From the NCBI GenBank assembly GCA_029263175.1, contig JAJCXZ010000016.1:1-64000 (forward strand): 64,000 nt of DNA, read 5' to 3'. The DNA comes from Acidimicrobiales bacterium (GTDB lineage Bacteria; Actinomycetota; Acidimicrobiia; Acidimicrobiales; Aldehydirespiratoraceae). Made by a program: the position numbers and the translations under genes. The notes under the pieces were generated by a model that ran no database searches, was not told the DNA's origin, and worked only from the letters and a program-made list of their open reading frames with translations. Each line of letters begins with the position of its first letter. Within the stretch, counting starts at the first letter, position 1. Below, piece by piece: positions 55,683-64,000 of the stretch.

Positions 55683-57428
55683 GTGTTTGCCAAAGTACTA
55701 ATCGCCAACCGGGGCGAAATCGCCGTACGAGTGATCCGCGGCTGCCGCGAACTCGGCGTCGCCACCGTCGCCGTCTACAGCGAGCTCGATCGCAACGCCC
55801 TCCACGTCCGGCTCGCCGACGAGGCATACGCGCTCGGGGGACAGACCGCGGCGGAGTCCTATCTCAACACCGATGCGATCCTCGATGCCATCGAACGCAG
55901 CGGCGCCGACGCCGTGCATCCGGGCTATGGCTTCTTCTCCGAGAATGCCGATTTTGCTCGATCGATCACCGATCGCGGCATTGCGTTCATCGGTCCCCGT
56001 CCTGAGTCCATCGAGGTCATGGGCGACAAGATCTCTGCCCGCGAAGCGGCCGAGAAGGTCGGTGTCTCCGGCGTTCCCGGCTCGACCGAGCTGCTCATGG
56101 ACGCCGGAGAAATCGTGACGTTCGGCAACGAGGTCGGCTGGCCGATCGCCATCAAGGCCGCCTACGGCGGCGGCGGGCGCGGCATGAAGGTGGTCAAGAA
56201 CGCCGACGAGGCTGCTGACCAATTCGCCTCAGCCAAGCGCGAAGCCACCGCGTACTTCGGTCGAGACGAGTGCTACATGGAGCGCTATCTCACCAAACCC
56301 CGCCACGTCGAAGTGCAGATCATGGCCGACAGCCACGGCAACTGTGTCTACCTCGGCACTCGAGATTGCTCGGCTCAGCGCCGCCACCAGAAGCTGATCG
56401 AGGAAGCACCCGCTGCCGGCATCCCCGCGGAGATCATCGCGGCGATGGGCGATGCCGCCGTAGCGGTGGCCAAGGGCTGCGGCTATGTCAACGCCGGCAC
56501 CGTGGAGTTCCTCTACGAGGACGGCGGCTTCTACTACCTCGAGATGAACACCCGCCTTCAGGTCGAGCACCCGGCCACCGAGATGATCACCGGCGTCGAC
56601 CTCGTCGAGATGCAGCTCCGGGTGGCCGCCGGCGAAGCGCTGCCGTTCAGCCAGGACGAGGTCCGGATTCGCGGCCACGCAATCGAGGTCCGTATCAACG
56701 CCGAAGACCCGGCAGGCGGAGCGTTCCTCCCCTCCCCCGGCCCCATCACGACCCTCAAGACCCCCGATGGCTTCGGCACCCGTTTCGACACCGGCTACGA
56801 AGCCGGCGACGAGATCAGCCAGTTCTACGACAACCTCGTCGGCAAATTGATCGTCTGGGGCCACGATCGGCCGACCGCCATCGCCCGAGCGCTGCGTGCC
56901 CTCGGCGAACTGGTCATCGAAGGCGTGGCCACCACCATTCCGGCCGACATCGCGATCCTCGAACATCCCGATTTCGCCGCCCTCGAACACTCGACGAAGT
57001 GGGTCGAGGACACCCTCGACCTCACTGGCGTCGGATCCACCACGGCCACAGCACCACCTGACGATGAACCGCGGGTCAGGCGCGATCTCGATGTGGAGGT
57101 CAACGGCAAGCGCTTCAGTGTCTCCATGTGGGTTCCCGAATCGGCGGCAACGGCAGCGCCCTCGGGCCCCGCGAAGCCTCGACGCGCCGGCGGTGCCGCC
57201 AGCGGAGGAAGCAACAGCGGCGAAGTCACCGCGCCGATGCAGGGAACAATCGTGAAGGTCAACGTCTCCGTCGGAGACAAGGTGGAAGTCGGCGACGCCA
57301 TCGTTGTGCTCGAAGCGATGAAGATGGAAAACAACGTCGGTGCGGAGAAGTCCGGCACCGTCACCGAGATCCGAGTCAGCGAAGGCGACTCGGTTGGCGG
57401 TGGCGACGTCGTCGCCGTGATCGAATAG
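55683..57428 (+). CDS. accA: acetyl-/propionyl-CoA carboxylase biotin subunit (BC-BCCP)
   Basis: The 581-residue alpha chain has a biotin carboxylase domain (~1-445: IANRGEIAVRV, ATP-grasp GGGGRGM 162-168, HVEVQIMAD, EMNTRLQVEHPATE) and a C-terminal biotin carrier domain with EAMKM (biotinyl Lys 547). It carboxylates biotin for acyl-CoA carboxylases that supply malonyl- or methylmalonyl-CoA for lipid synthesis or propionate use; the beta subunit is not in the window. GTG start. A TAGTCA hexamer 7 bases upstream fits the leaderless pattern imperfectly. Confidence 0.96.
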   Translation: MFAKVLIANRGEIAVRVIRGCRELGVATVAVYSELDRNALHVRLADEAYALGGQTAAESYLNTDAILDAIERSGADAVHPGYGFFSENADFARSITDRGIAFIGPRPESIEVMGDKISAREAAEKVGVSGVPGSTELLMDAGEIVTFGNEVGWPIAIKAAYGGGGRGMKVVKNADEAADQFASAKREATAYFGRDECYMERYLTKPRHVEVQIMADSHGNCVYLGTRDCSAQRRHQKLIEEAPAAGIPAEIIAAMGDAAVAVAKGCGYVNAGTVEFLYEDGGFYYLEMNTRLQVEHPATEMITGVDLVEMQLRVAAGEALPFSQDEVRIRGHAIEVRINAEDPAGGAFLPSPGPITTLKTPDGFGTRFDTGYEAGDEISQFYDNLVGKLIVWGHDRPTAIARALRALGELVIEGVATTIPADIAILEHPDFAALEHSTKWVEDTLDLTGVGSTTATAPPDDEPRVRRDLDVEVNGKRFSVSMWVPESAATAAPSGPAKPRRAGGAASGGSNSGEVTAPMQGTIVKVNVSVGDKVEVGDAIVVLEAMKMENNVGAEKSGTVTEIRVSEGDSVGGGDVVAVIE

Positions 57429-57445
57429 CCACCGTCGTTCGAGAT

Positions 57446-58807
57446 CTACTCGGCGGCTTCGGCCAACGCTTCGGCGAGGGTCGGGTGCACGAGCAGGCTC
57501 TCGTGGATGTCGGTCACGGTAAGACCGTTCGTGACTGCGATCGCCAAGATCGAGATCAGCTCAGCCGCATGCCGACCAACGATTGAGCCTCCGAGCACAA
57601 CGCCGGTGGCAGGGTCGGACACGATCTTCACGAAGCCGCGCGGATCGTCATTGATGAGCGCCTTGGCGTGCGATGAGAACGGCACCTTGGTGACACGAAC
57701 CTTGCGGCCTTCCGAGAACGCATCGGTTTCCGCCAAGCCGACATCGGCGATCTCGGGCTCGGTGAAGATGGCCGACGCAGCTTTGTCGTAGTCGATCTGG
57801 CGTTCTTGGCGATGTGAGTACGCACCCATCGCGTGCTCCGCGATCTTGCGACCCTGCATCGACGCCACCGACGAGAGAGGGAGACGCCCGGAGAGGTCGC
57901 CTGCGGCGTAGATGTGCGCAATGTTGCTTCGAAGCTGATCGTCGACCGGGACATACCCACCCTCGGTTACGACGCCGGCGCTCTCGAGGCCGAGCTGATC
58001 GCTGTTGGGGATCGAGCCGATGGCGAGCAAGGCGTGAGAGCCGGTGGCCACGCGTCCGTCGTCGCAGGACACGACCACCTCGTCGCCGATGCGCTCCATT
58101 TTGGTGGCGCGGGCTCCCTTGAAGAGCCGGACGCCACGCCGCAGGAAGTCTTCCTCCAATGCCGCAGCCACTTCGGCATCCTTCTGGGGAAGTACATGCT
58201 GGCGGCTCACGACCAGCGTGACCTCGGCGCCCATCGACTCGAACATGTGGACGAACTCCACGCCCGTCACGCCCGATCCGACCACGATTGCATGGCTCGG
58301 CACCGACGATGGCGGATACGCGTCGCGGGTCGAGAGGATTCGATCACCGTCGACTTCGACCCAGTCGGGAATCCGAGGACGGCTACCGGTCGCCAACACG
58401 ATGATGTCGGCATCGAGGGTGCGTTCGCCATCGGCGGTGGTGGCGACCACGGTGCGCGGACCCACGAGATGGCCGGTGCCATCGATCAACTCGACGCGCT
58501 GGCTCGTGAGCAGCGAACGGACCGAACCCTCGAGGCGCGTCTCGATGGCGCGGAGGCGCTCACGCAACTGGACCAGGTCGACGTCTGATTCCACTTCGGA
58601 CAAGCCCATACGGACAGAGCGACGCAGGAACGAACGGGCGTTGCCGGTGGCGATCATCGCCTTCGATGGGATGCAATCCCAGAGGTGGGCGGCTCCACCG
58701 ATCGTGTCTCGTTCGATGAGTACCACCTCGGCACCCAAGCGCGCGGCAGTGGTGGCACAGGTGTTCCCGGCCGGTCCACCGCCGATGATCACGATCCGTG
58801 TTCTCAT
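57446..58807 (-). CDS. lpdA: LpdA-type NAD(P)H quinone reductase (flavoprotein disulfide reductase family)
   Basis: The 453-residue FAD/NAD(P) enzyme has IIGGGPAGN, GSGVTGVEFVHMF, IYAAGDLSG and the dimerisation domain. The redox-disulfide motif is broken: GGAAHLWDCIPSK keeps only Cys 45, with Ala at the other Cys position, so dithiol chemistry is excluded. This is the pattern I recall for M. tuberculosis LpdA (Rv3303c), a quinone reductase. The C-terminal HPTLAE His and Glu remain. ATG 58807 is chosen because TAGCCT lies 7 bases before it; an ATG 8 codons upstream would lie before that element. Confidence 0.9.
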   Translation of the reverse strand: MRTRIVIIGGGPAGNTCATTAARLGAEVVLIERDTIGGAAHLWDCIPSKAMIATGNARSFLRRSVRMGLSEVESDVDLVQLRERLRAIETRLEGSVRSLLTSQRVELIDGTGHLVGPRTVVATTADGERTLDADIIVLATGSRPRIPDWVEVDGDRILSTRDAYPPSSVPSHAIVVGSGVTGVEFVHMFESMGAEVTLVVSRQHVLPQKDAEVAAALEEDFLRRGVRLFKGARATKMERIGDEVVVSCDDGRVATGSHALLAIGSIPNSDQLGLESAGVVTEGGYVPVDDQLRSNIAHIYAAGDLSGRLPLSSVASMQGRKIAEHAMGAYSHRQERQIDYDKAASAIFTEPEIADVGLAETDAFSEGRKVRVTKVPFSSHAKALINDDPRGFVKIVSDPATGVVLGGSIVGRHAAELISILAIAVTNGLTVTDIHESLLVHPTLAEALAEAAE

Positions 58808-58814
58808 TGGCCGG

Positions 58815-58820
58815 AGGCTA
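58815..58820 (-). promoter_or_regulatory. -10 element TAGCCT, lpdA (leaderless)
   Basis: TAGCCT followed by 7 bases and ATG 58807. It decides the start over an upstream in-frame ATG (58831). Confidence 0.55.
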
Positions 58821-58874
58821 GCCGCGGACATATACGTTCAGAGACGATTCGTCGGTGTCGACGGTCCTCAGCAC

Positions 58875-58880
58875 TAGGTT
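58875..58880 (+). promoter_or_regulatory. -10 element TAGGTT, GT4 gene (leaderless GTG)
   Basis: TAGGTT followed by 8 bases and GTG 58889, divergent from the lpdA element 55 bases away. Confidence 0.5.
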
Positions 58881-58888
58881 CAATCGCT

Positions 58889-59971
58889 GTGAACGAGATG
58901 ATCCGCGTCGGGCTCGACGTCACGCCACTGATCGGCGCCCCGAGCGGAATCCATCAGGTCACGCGGGGGCTGCTCGATGCCCTTCGGGCGCGAGATGACA
59001 TCTCGGTCTCCGGGTGGCTGCTCTCGGCACGCGGTGCGATACCCGAACTCGGGATCGACGTTCACCGGTCGCGGCTGCCGGCGGAGCTCGTACAGCGATT
59101 CTGGCGCCACAGCTCGTTTCCCGGAATCCGCCGAATCGCGGGCGACGTAGATGTCGTGCACGGCACGAACTTCCTTGCTCCTCCATCGCCTCGCTCAATC
59201 ATCTCCGTGCAGGATCTGACGCCGCTCTCTCACCCCGAGTGGGTCCAGCCCGCGGTTCGGTCAAAGGCCGGCGCGCTCGAACGGGCGCTGGCGCAGGGAG
59301 CCACGGTGCACACATCCTCGGAGGCGGTCGCCGACGAGCTCGTGCAACTCATGGGGACCGATGAGGACCAAATATGTGTCGTGCACCATGCGGTTCGCGA
59401 GGTCGAGGCCGCGTCGGCAGACCTCGCGGCTCGGCTAGTAGCGAGCGAGCGCTTCATCCTCGTCCTGGGCACGGTCGAACGCCGCAAGAACGTCGAGGCC
59501 GCAGTGGATGCAATCGCTGCCCTTCCCAACGACATCAGCCTGGTGATCGCCGGACCACGGGGCAACAGCGAGAGCAGCGTTCAACGGGCGATCAGCGAAT
59601 CGCCCGCTCGAGACCGGATCGTTCGCCTTCCCGACATCAGCGCAGCAGAGCACGCCGCTCTTCTCCGCCACGCGCTCGTCTTGTGCTTCCCCTCGTTCTA
59701 TGAGGGTTTCGGCCTGCCACCACTGGAGGCACTGCGTGTCAGGACCGCGGTAGTCGCCACGGCTGTCGGGGCACTACCAGAGTTGATCTCGGACCGAGTC
59801 CCGCTAGTGACGCCGGGCGACACGGTTGCGCTCACCGAGGCTCTCGTGGCCGCAGCAGAGGCGCCTGCTGTGGACCCTGTGGTGGTCGAACGCATCACGG
59901 CCATGACGTGGGAACGTTCTGCCAAGGAGATGACCGCGGTCTACCAGCGCGTCACCGACAACAACAGCTGA
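58889..59971 (+). CDS. GT4 glycosyltransferase
   Basis: The 360-residue GT-B enzyme has GLDVTPLIGAPSGIHQVTRG at the N-terminus, VVHGTNFLAPP, ISVQDLTPLSHPEW, VLGTVERRKNVEAAVDAI and PSFYEGFGLPPLEAL. It is similar in type to the three GT4 enzymes of the polysaccharide region but stands alone. The long upstream open frame lies on the lpdA coding strand and is spurious; start GTG 58889 fits the promoter element and family N-terminus. It converges on the SLH protein with a 4-base gap. Confidence 0.9.
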   Translation: MNEMIRVGLDVTPLIGAPSGIHQVTRGLLDALRARDDISVSGWLLSARGAIPELGIDVHRSRLPAELVQRFWRHSSFPGIRRIAGDVDVVHGTNFLAPPSPRSIISVQDLTPLSHPEWVQPAVRSKAGALERALAQGATVHTSSEAVADELVQLMGTDEDQICVVHHAVREVEAASADLAARLVASERFILVLGTVERRKNVEAAVDAIAALPNDISLVIAGPRGNSESSVQRAISESPARDRIVRLPDISAAEHAALLRHALVLCFPSFYEGFGLPPLEALRVRTAVVATAVGALPELISDRVPLVTPGDTVALTEALVAAAEAPAVDPVVVERITAMTWERSAKEMTAVYQRVTDNNS

Positions 59972-59975
59972 ACCG

Positions 59976-62018
59976 CTACGAGGCGACTTCTCGGTGCAGC
60001 ATTGCCGCAGCCTGAGCCCTGGTGACGTCGTCGCCCGCGGCGAAGGTGGTCGGCGTGATGCCAGTCGTGATTGCCTGTGCCTTCGCCCACGCCACGGCGA
60101 CTGAGTAGTACTGGCCCGCGGGTACGTCGGCGAAGCCATGCGCAGGCTGGATGCCGGGCGATCCCGCCCGGCGCCAGAGCAACGTGGCCAGTTGACCTCG
60201 GGTGACAGCGGCATGGGGAGCGAATGTGGTTGGTCCGGTCCCTGTCGTGATGCCTTCAGCCTTGGCCCACGCCACCGCGTCGTTGAAGTAGGTCTCGGCA
60301 CCCACGTCGCTGAAGCCATGGGCCGGGTACCCGGTCGGCGTGCCTTCCTGGCGCCAGAGGAAGGTCACCATCTGTGCCCGGGTCAGGGCCAGGTTCGGGC
60401 CGTAGAGCGTGGGTGTGATCCCGGTGGTGATCTCCTCGTCGACCATCCATTCGACCGGAGTGGCGTAGTAGGCCGCGTCGGAGACGTCGCAGAAGGTGCC
60501 GGACGCTCCGGCGAGTGCGCAGAGCGAACCACTCGGCGCGCCAGATCGGGCCGGCGACCAACCGGCCATTGGCCATGCGTCGGTCGCCGTTGTCGGCGGC
60601 AACGAATACGCGGCGACACGCGTATTGCCGTTCGGGGTATTGAAGCCGGTGAACACGATCCGACGTTCACCGTCAAGAATTCCGATCGCAGGAGCTGCCT
60701 CGTGCGACCACGCAAAGCTCATCCGATTGGTCCAGTACAGACCACTCTCGAGGGATGCGCCGTTGTGGCCGTCGAGAAGGGCCAACCCCTTTTCGGTGCC
60801 GATGACGACATCCTGGTCGCCGTCGCCATCGAGATCAGCGATGGCCGGGGATCCAGTTGCGCGGCCTGTTCCGAGGTGTGCGAAATCGGGAATCACCGAC
60901 CAGTAGGTCGCCCCGGTTCCGTGCCATGCCCAGACCTTGTTGTCCCACGAGCCGATCACGACTTCGGGTATTCCATCGCCGTCGAGATCGCCGAGCGCAG
61001 GATTGCCGATGACCGTGCCGCCCGTGCTCTGCGGCCACCCGGCGACATTGGAGCCGTCGTCGAGGTGGAAGGCGAAGACCTTGGTGTGGTCGCTCGCGGT
61101 GCCGGTCACCGAGTTCCAGTTGTCGCCGGTACCGACGATCGCTTCGGGTCGGCCATCGCCGTTGATGTCACCGATGGCGGGAGACGAGTGGAAGACCTCG
61201 TTGGCGGTGCGGTTCCACATCTCCGTCACCGTGCCGTCCTCCCAGTCGAGGGCTCGAAACACACCACCTTGGTGGTCGAAGTAACCGCCCAGAGTCGAGT
61301 CACCACCGACGAAGATCTCCATGTCATCGTCGCCGTCGGCATCGAAGAGAGCGGGCGAGGACCAGACCGAGTCATCATTGTTGACCGGGAAACCCGACAA
61401 TGGCTCGCCGAAGCGATCGACGGCCCAGATCATGAAATCGAATGAGGCGAAGACAACATCGAGGTTGCCGTCGCCGTCGACGTCACCGATCGCCGGCGTC
61501 GAAAACACACCTTCGCAGTAGCCGTCGAGATTACCCGTATTCGCCCACACGTCGCCTGTGTCGCGTCCGTGATCGAAGTTCCACTCGAGGGCACCCGTCT
61601 TGCCGTCGAAAGCGACGACGCTGCCGTTTTGGTTGGCGACCCACGTGGATCCCACACCGACGATCACCTCGGGCGTGCCGTCCTTGTCGATGTCGGCCAC
61701 CGCAGGACTCGAGTCGATGGCACTGGCGCCGGACTGCCCCTGACAGCCGGGCCCGATGCCGGGAACTGCGGCGCTCGCCCACTTCAACGTGCCATCGGCC
61801 TCATAGGCGCGAAGCTTGCCGTCCTGGTGGCCGAACACGACCTCGTTGGCGCCATCGGCATCGATGTCGGCGATAACCGGTGAAGAGGATCGGTTCCAGC
61901 CGTCGAGAAGGAACGCCCATTCCTTGTTGTACGGCGTGGCAGCTTGTGCCGGAGCAGTTGAAAGCGCCACAGAACAGAGGGTGAGGGCGGCAACTGCCGA
62001 AAGTAGACGTCGAGCCAT
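59976..62018 (-). CDS. secreted FG-GAP/VCBS beta-propeller protein with three SLH domains
   Basis: The 680-residue protein has a signal peptide with likely cleavage after residue 26 (PAQA). Seven FG-GAP/VCBS-type repeats (~40-480) carry calcium-loop patterns such as DIDADGANEVVFG, DVDGDGNLDVVFAS, DINGDGRPEAIVG and DLDGDGIPEVVIG, forming an integrin-like propeller. Three S-layer-homology repeats (~510-680) end with DVTRAQAAAMLHRE. SLH domains bind wall glycopolymers noncovalently, so this is a surface protein, possibly adhesive. ATG 62018 lacks a clear ribosome site; an ATG two codons upstream is out of frame. Confidence 0.9.
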   Translation of the reverse strand: MARRLLSAVAALTLCSVALSTAPAQAATPYNKEWAFLLDGWNRSSSPVIADIDADGANEVVFGHQDGKLRAYEADGTLKWASAAVPGIGPGCQGQSGASAIDSSPAVADIDKDGTPEVIVGVGSTWVANQNGSVVAFDGKTGALEWNFDHGRDTGDVWANTGNLDGYCEGVFSTPAIGDVDGDGNLDVVFASFDFMIWAVDRFGEPLSGFPVNNDDSVWSSPALFDADGDDDMEIFVGGDSTLGGYFDHQGGVFRALDWEDGTVTEMWNRTANEVFHSSPAIGDINGDGRPEAIVGTGDNWNSVTGTASDHTKVFAFHLDDGSNVAGWPQSTGGTVIGNPALGDLDGDGIPEVVIGSWDNKVWAWHGTGATYWSVIPDFAHLGTGRATGSPAIADLDGDGDQDVVIGTEKGLALLDGHNGASLESGLYWTNRMSFAWSHEAAPAIGILDGERRIVFTGFNTPNGNTRVAAYSLPPTTATDAWPMAGWSPARSGAPSGSLCALAGASGTFCDVSDAAYYATPVEWMVDEEITTGITPTLYGPNLALTRAQMVTFLWRQEGTPTGYPAHGFSDVGAETYFNDAVAWAKAEGITTGTGPTTFAPHAAVTRGQLATLLWRRAGSPGIQPAHGFADVPAGQYYSVAVAWAKAQAITTGITPTTFAAGDDVTRAQAAAMLHREVAS

Positions 62019-62048
62019 GCATGATCATTCGGTCAAGACCACGCCGCG

Positions 62049-62068
62049 CCTGAGCAATCTAGCTCAGG
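62049..62068. promoter_or_regulatory. perfect 7-bp inverted repeat enclosing TAGATT
   Basis: CCTGAGC (62049-62055) and GCTCAGG (62062-62068) flank AATCTA, which on the minus strand reads TAGATT, a match to the -10 pattern used here. It may be an operator on the SLH-protein promoter, or the terminator hairpin of the membrane-protein gene ending 8 bases upstream. Confidence 0.5.
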
Positions 62069-62075
62069 CATTCGG

Positions 62076-63770
62076 TCACACGGGGTCACCGAGATCGATC
62101 AACCAGTCCTCGCCGTGCCGGGAAGCGCGTGCGCCACCCTCGACCGCTGCCGTGGCGATTGCGGCCGCATCAGCCGCTGCATAGGCCGGGAACCCCTGCT
62201 CCGACCCGGTGTGCAGGATCACATACCGCACGTCGAGCCGGTCGATGGACGAGAGTGCTTCCGCGGCCGGGAAGCTGTTCAGAACATCACCCAGCCCGTC
62301 GAATTGCTGGGGCGCCGATCCGGAATAGCCGTTCACCCGGGGGTTGAAGTCGATCGTGGCGTGATACATCCGTGGCGCTTCGACGAATGGCCAGGCGAAT
62401 CCATCGTTCGGCGTTTGGATCGGCAACTCGAGCACCACGCCATCGTCCATGTCGGCGATTGCCTCATAGACCAGCCGGCGATCACCCTCTGGCACCTCGA
62501 CTCGTCCCATTGGTCCGCCCACCTCGATGATGATCATGAGCACGACAAACGGAACGAGCGCCGCTCGCAATCTCGGGTTCACACGGGGTTGGAGCCAGCG
62601 AACGGCGAGAACCACGAGCACGGCACCGGCCACGAAGGTCACCACCGCGAAACGTGCGGTGGCACGTACCCCATCGAACCCGGGAACGTACGAGTGGAAG
62701 AGCCGGAACGGGCCCGGCCAGCCGTTCGGTGACGGCCCGAACGCGAGCACGAGGGCCACGAGTCCGGCGGCGACGACCGCGATCAACTCCTCGGAACGAA
62801 CGCGGCCTTCATCGAGACGCGGCCCTTTCCGGATGAGCACGACCATGAGCGCGGCACCGATGAGCCCAAGCCCGAGCGCGGTGAATCCAACGAAGTAGGG
62901 ATGCTCACCAGGCCGTCCGAACGAGTTGAGCGAATCGAGCGAACTACCCCAACTCCAGTTGTCGCGCTGCGGGGTGATGAGATCACGCAAACCCAGCGAG
63001 TTGGCCGGCTCGTACCCGCGACTGACGCCTTGGGTGTCAAGGGTGCGCCGATACAACAACGCCACCGGCCCCATCACCGCAGCTGCACCACCGGCCGCAG
63101 TGATGGCCACGGGCAGCAGAGAACGGATCGGCGGCAGCGCTCGGCGAACCGCCATCGTCGCAACGACCGCAACCGCGGCAACGACCCAGATGAGCCCGTA
63201 CAGGACGTTGGCCAAGGCAAGCACCACAGTCGCCGCCGCCAACGCGACGCCATCGCGCTTGCGCTTCAGTTCGACGGCTCTCAACAGCAGCAGCAGACAC
63301 AGCGAGATCAGCCCGAACGTCTGGAGCTGAGGATGATTCTGCTGACCGAACACGAAGCTGTTGCAGCAGACGACCACGGCGAAGAGAACCGCGAGATCTT
63401 CTCGATCGAAGAGCCGCTTCCCGAGGGCATGGGCCGCCACCAGCGCAAAGACGAACATGGCGATGACCAACAGGTTCAAGGCAACGATTCCGTCACCGCT
63501 GAGCCAATTCAAGACGCCGAACACCGGGGCGAGTGACAGCATCGAGTCAGACAGCGCCAACGTGTTCGCGTGCGGGTAGAAGATGTTGGCGTCGAAGACG
63601 TCGAGCGGCTGGGTCGCCAAGCCGTGTGCACCCCACGACAATGTCCACGTGAGGAACATGCTGTCGCCGAGGTCACCGGCCACCGAAGTCGAGATCCGGT
63701 GCGGCGTGGGTTGGAGTAGCAGCACGGTGAGCCCAAGCCACAGGAGCCACCGCTTCAGACGTAAGCTCAC
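62076..63770 (-). CDS. polytopic membrane protein, possible GT-C glycosyltransferase
   Basis: The 564-residue product has a first membrane segment right after a basic start (RLKRWLLWLGLTVLLL), then a loop with GDLGDSMFLTWTLSWGAH (an acidic D-S-M loop seen in GT-C and YfhO-like proteins), about ten more membrane segments, and an extracellular C-terminal domain (~430-564). It may transfer sugars from a polyprenyl phosphate, perhaps made by the neighbouring GT2. GTG 63770 is the likely start, 3 bases from the divergent gene. A longer frame would run into that gene. Confidence 0.75.
   Translation of the reverse strand: MSLRLKRWLLWLGLTVLLLQPTPHRISTSVAGDLGDSMFLTWTLSWGAHGLATQPLDVFDANIFYPHANTLALSDSMLSLAPVFGVLNWLSGDGIVALNLLVIAMFVFALVAAHALGKRLFDREDLAVLFAVVVCCNSFVFGQQNHPQLQTFGLISLCLLLLLRAVELKRKRDGVALAAATVVLALANVLYGLIWVVAAVAVVATMAVRRALPPIRSLLPVAITAAGGAAAVMGPVALLYRRTLDTQGVSRGYEPANSLGLRDLITPQRDNWSWGSSLDSLNSFGRPGEHPYFVGFTALGLGLIGAALMVVLIRKGPRLDEGRVRSEELIAVVAAGLVALVLAFGPSPNGWPGPFRLFHSYVPGFDGVRATARFAVVTFVAGAVLVVLAVRWLQPRVNPRLRAALVPFVVLMIIIEVGGPMGRVEVPEGDRRLVYEAIADMDDGVVLELPIQTPNDGFAWPFVEAPRMYHATIDFNPRVNGYSGSAPQQFDGLGDVLNSFPAAEALSSIDRLDVRYVILHTGSEQGFPAYAAADAAAIATAAVEGGARASRHGEDWLIDLGDPV
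63762..63767 (+). promoter_or_regulatory. -10 element TAAGCT, GT2 gene (leaderless GTG)
   Basis: TAAGCT-CACGCC-GTG 63774. The element overlaps the second and third codons of the divergent membrane-protein gene. Confidence 0.5.
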
Positions 63771-63773
63771 GCC

Positions 63774-64000
63774 GTGAACTCCGTCGCCGAACTCGACATC
63801 TCCATCGTCTTGCCCGTGCACAATGAGGCCGGACACCTCGAAGCCGAGCTCACCCGTATCCATGAGTCCATGAGCGCATCATCGTATTCCTGGGAACTGA
63901 TCATCGTCGATGACGGTTCGAGCGACGGTTCAAGCGATATCGCGATGGGCCGTCCGAACACTCGCGTGATCCGTGCAGAACGCAACGGCGGCGCCGGTAC
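63774..64000 (+). CDS. family-2 glycosyltransferase, N-terminal part (cut by window end)
   Basis: An open frame from GTG 63774 runs to the window end without a stop. Its product contains ISIVLPVHNEAGHL, WELIIVDDGSSDGS and VIRAERNGGAG, the nucleotide-sugar-binding pattern of GT2 enzymes such as polyprenyl-phosphate sugar synthases. About 75 residues are visible. A synthase of lipid-linked sugar for the divergent membrane protein is a reasonable guess. Confidence 0.85.
   Translation, partial: MNSVAELDISIVLPVHNEAGHLEAELTRIHESMSASSYSWELIIVDDGSSDGSSDIAMGRPNTRVIRAERNGGAG

Overview
The window is a gene-dense, high-GC (mid-60s % by eye) chromosomal segment of an actinobacterium. The likely source is class Acidimicrobiia or a close relative; this is an inference. 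It rests on several acyl-CoA enzymes, F420 biosynthesis, an S-layer-homology protein, a biotin/acyl-CoA carboxylase block, an LpdA-type quinone reductase and many leaderless starts. I found no insertion sequence, phage gene, CRISPR array, complete tRNA or rRNA. No gene-free stretch exceeds 300 bases.

Layout. 1-190: the 3' end of a tmRNA followed by two tandem hairpins. 0.2-10.4 kb: lipid and hydrolase genes (thiolase, two acyl-CoA dehydrogenases, SDR, serine hydrolase, alpha/beta hydrolase, SMP-30 protein, Tat-exported amidohydrolase). 10.4-19.1 kb: division, translation and secretion genes (prfB, an NTF2-like protein, a lipoprotein, ftsE, ftsX; then comF, hpf, a response regulator, secA). 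19.1-22.2 kb: an acyltransferase, two crotonases and an F420-type LLM oxidoreductase. 22.2-33.0 kb: ahcY, manA, a SIS protein, Trm112-like, manB, a GtrA/GT2 fusion, a large membrane protein, a zinc ribbon, a CPBP protease and a DUF3499 protein. 33.1-35.5 kb: ftsH and a thioredoxin-like protein. 35.4-54.8 kb: a surface-glycan and nucleotide-sugar region (DUF5719 protein, GT2 membrane protein, rmd, gmd, galE, manC-like, three GT4 enzymes, fcl, a UXS-type decarboxylase, ugd, LCP ligase) that encloses the F420 genes cofD and cofE. 54.9-58.8 kb: birA, accA and lpdA. 58.8-64 kb: another GT4, an FG-GAP/SLH surface protein, a membrane protein and a GT2 gene cut by the window end.

How they work together. 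ManA, ManB and the ManC-like enzyme would supply GDP-mannose. Gmd converts it to the 4-keto-6-deoxy intermediate, which Rmd and the Fcl-like enzyme can reduce to GDP-D-rhamnose or GDP-L-fucose. Ugd and the UXS-type enzyme give UDP-glucuronate and UDP-xylose. Several glycosyltransferases could use these donors, and the LCP protein could attach the product to the wall. CofD and CofE make F420, which the LLM oxidoreductase may use. BirA would biotinylate the carboxylase subunit encoded back to back with it.

The most interesting observations are: a lipoprotein gene upstream of ftsE-ftsX whose product looks like two tandem copies of the FtsX extracellular domain; a recurrent TAnnnT element 6-8 bases before ATG/GTG at about fifteen genes, indicating widespread leaderless transcription and fixing several start codons; and gene order collinear with the M. 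tuberculosis secA1-to-lpdA region despite large insertions.
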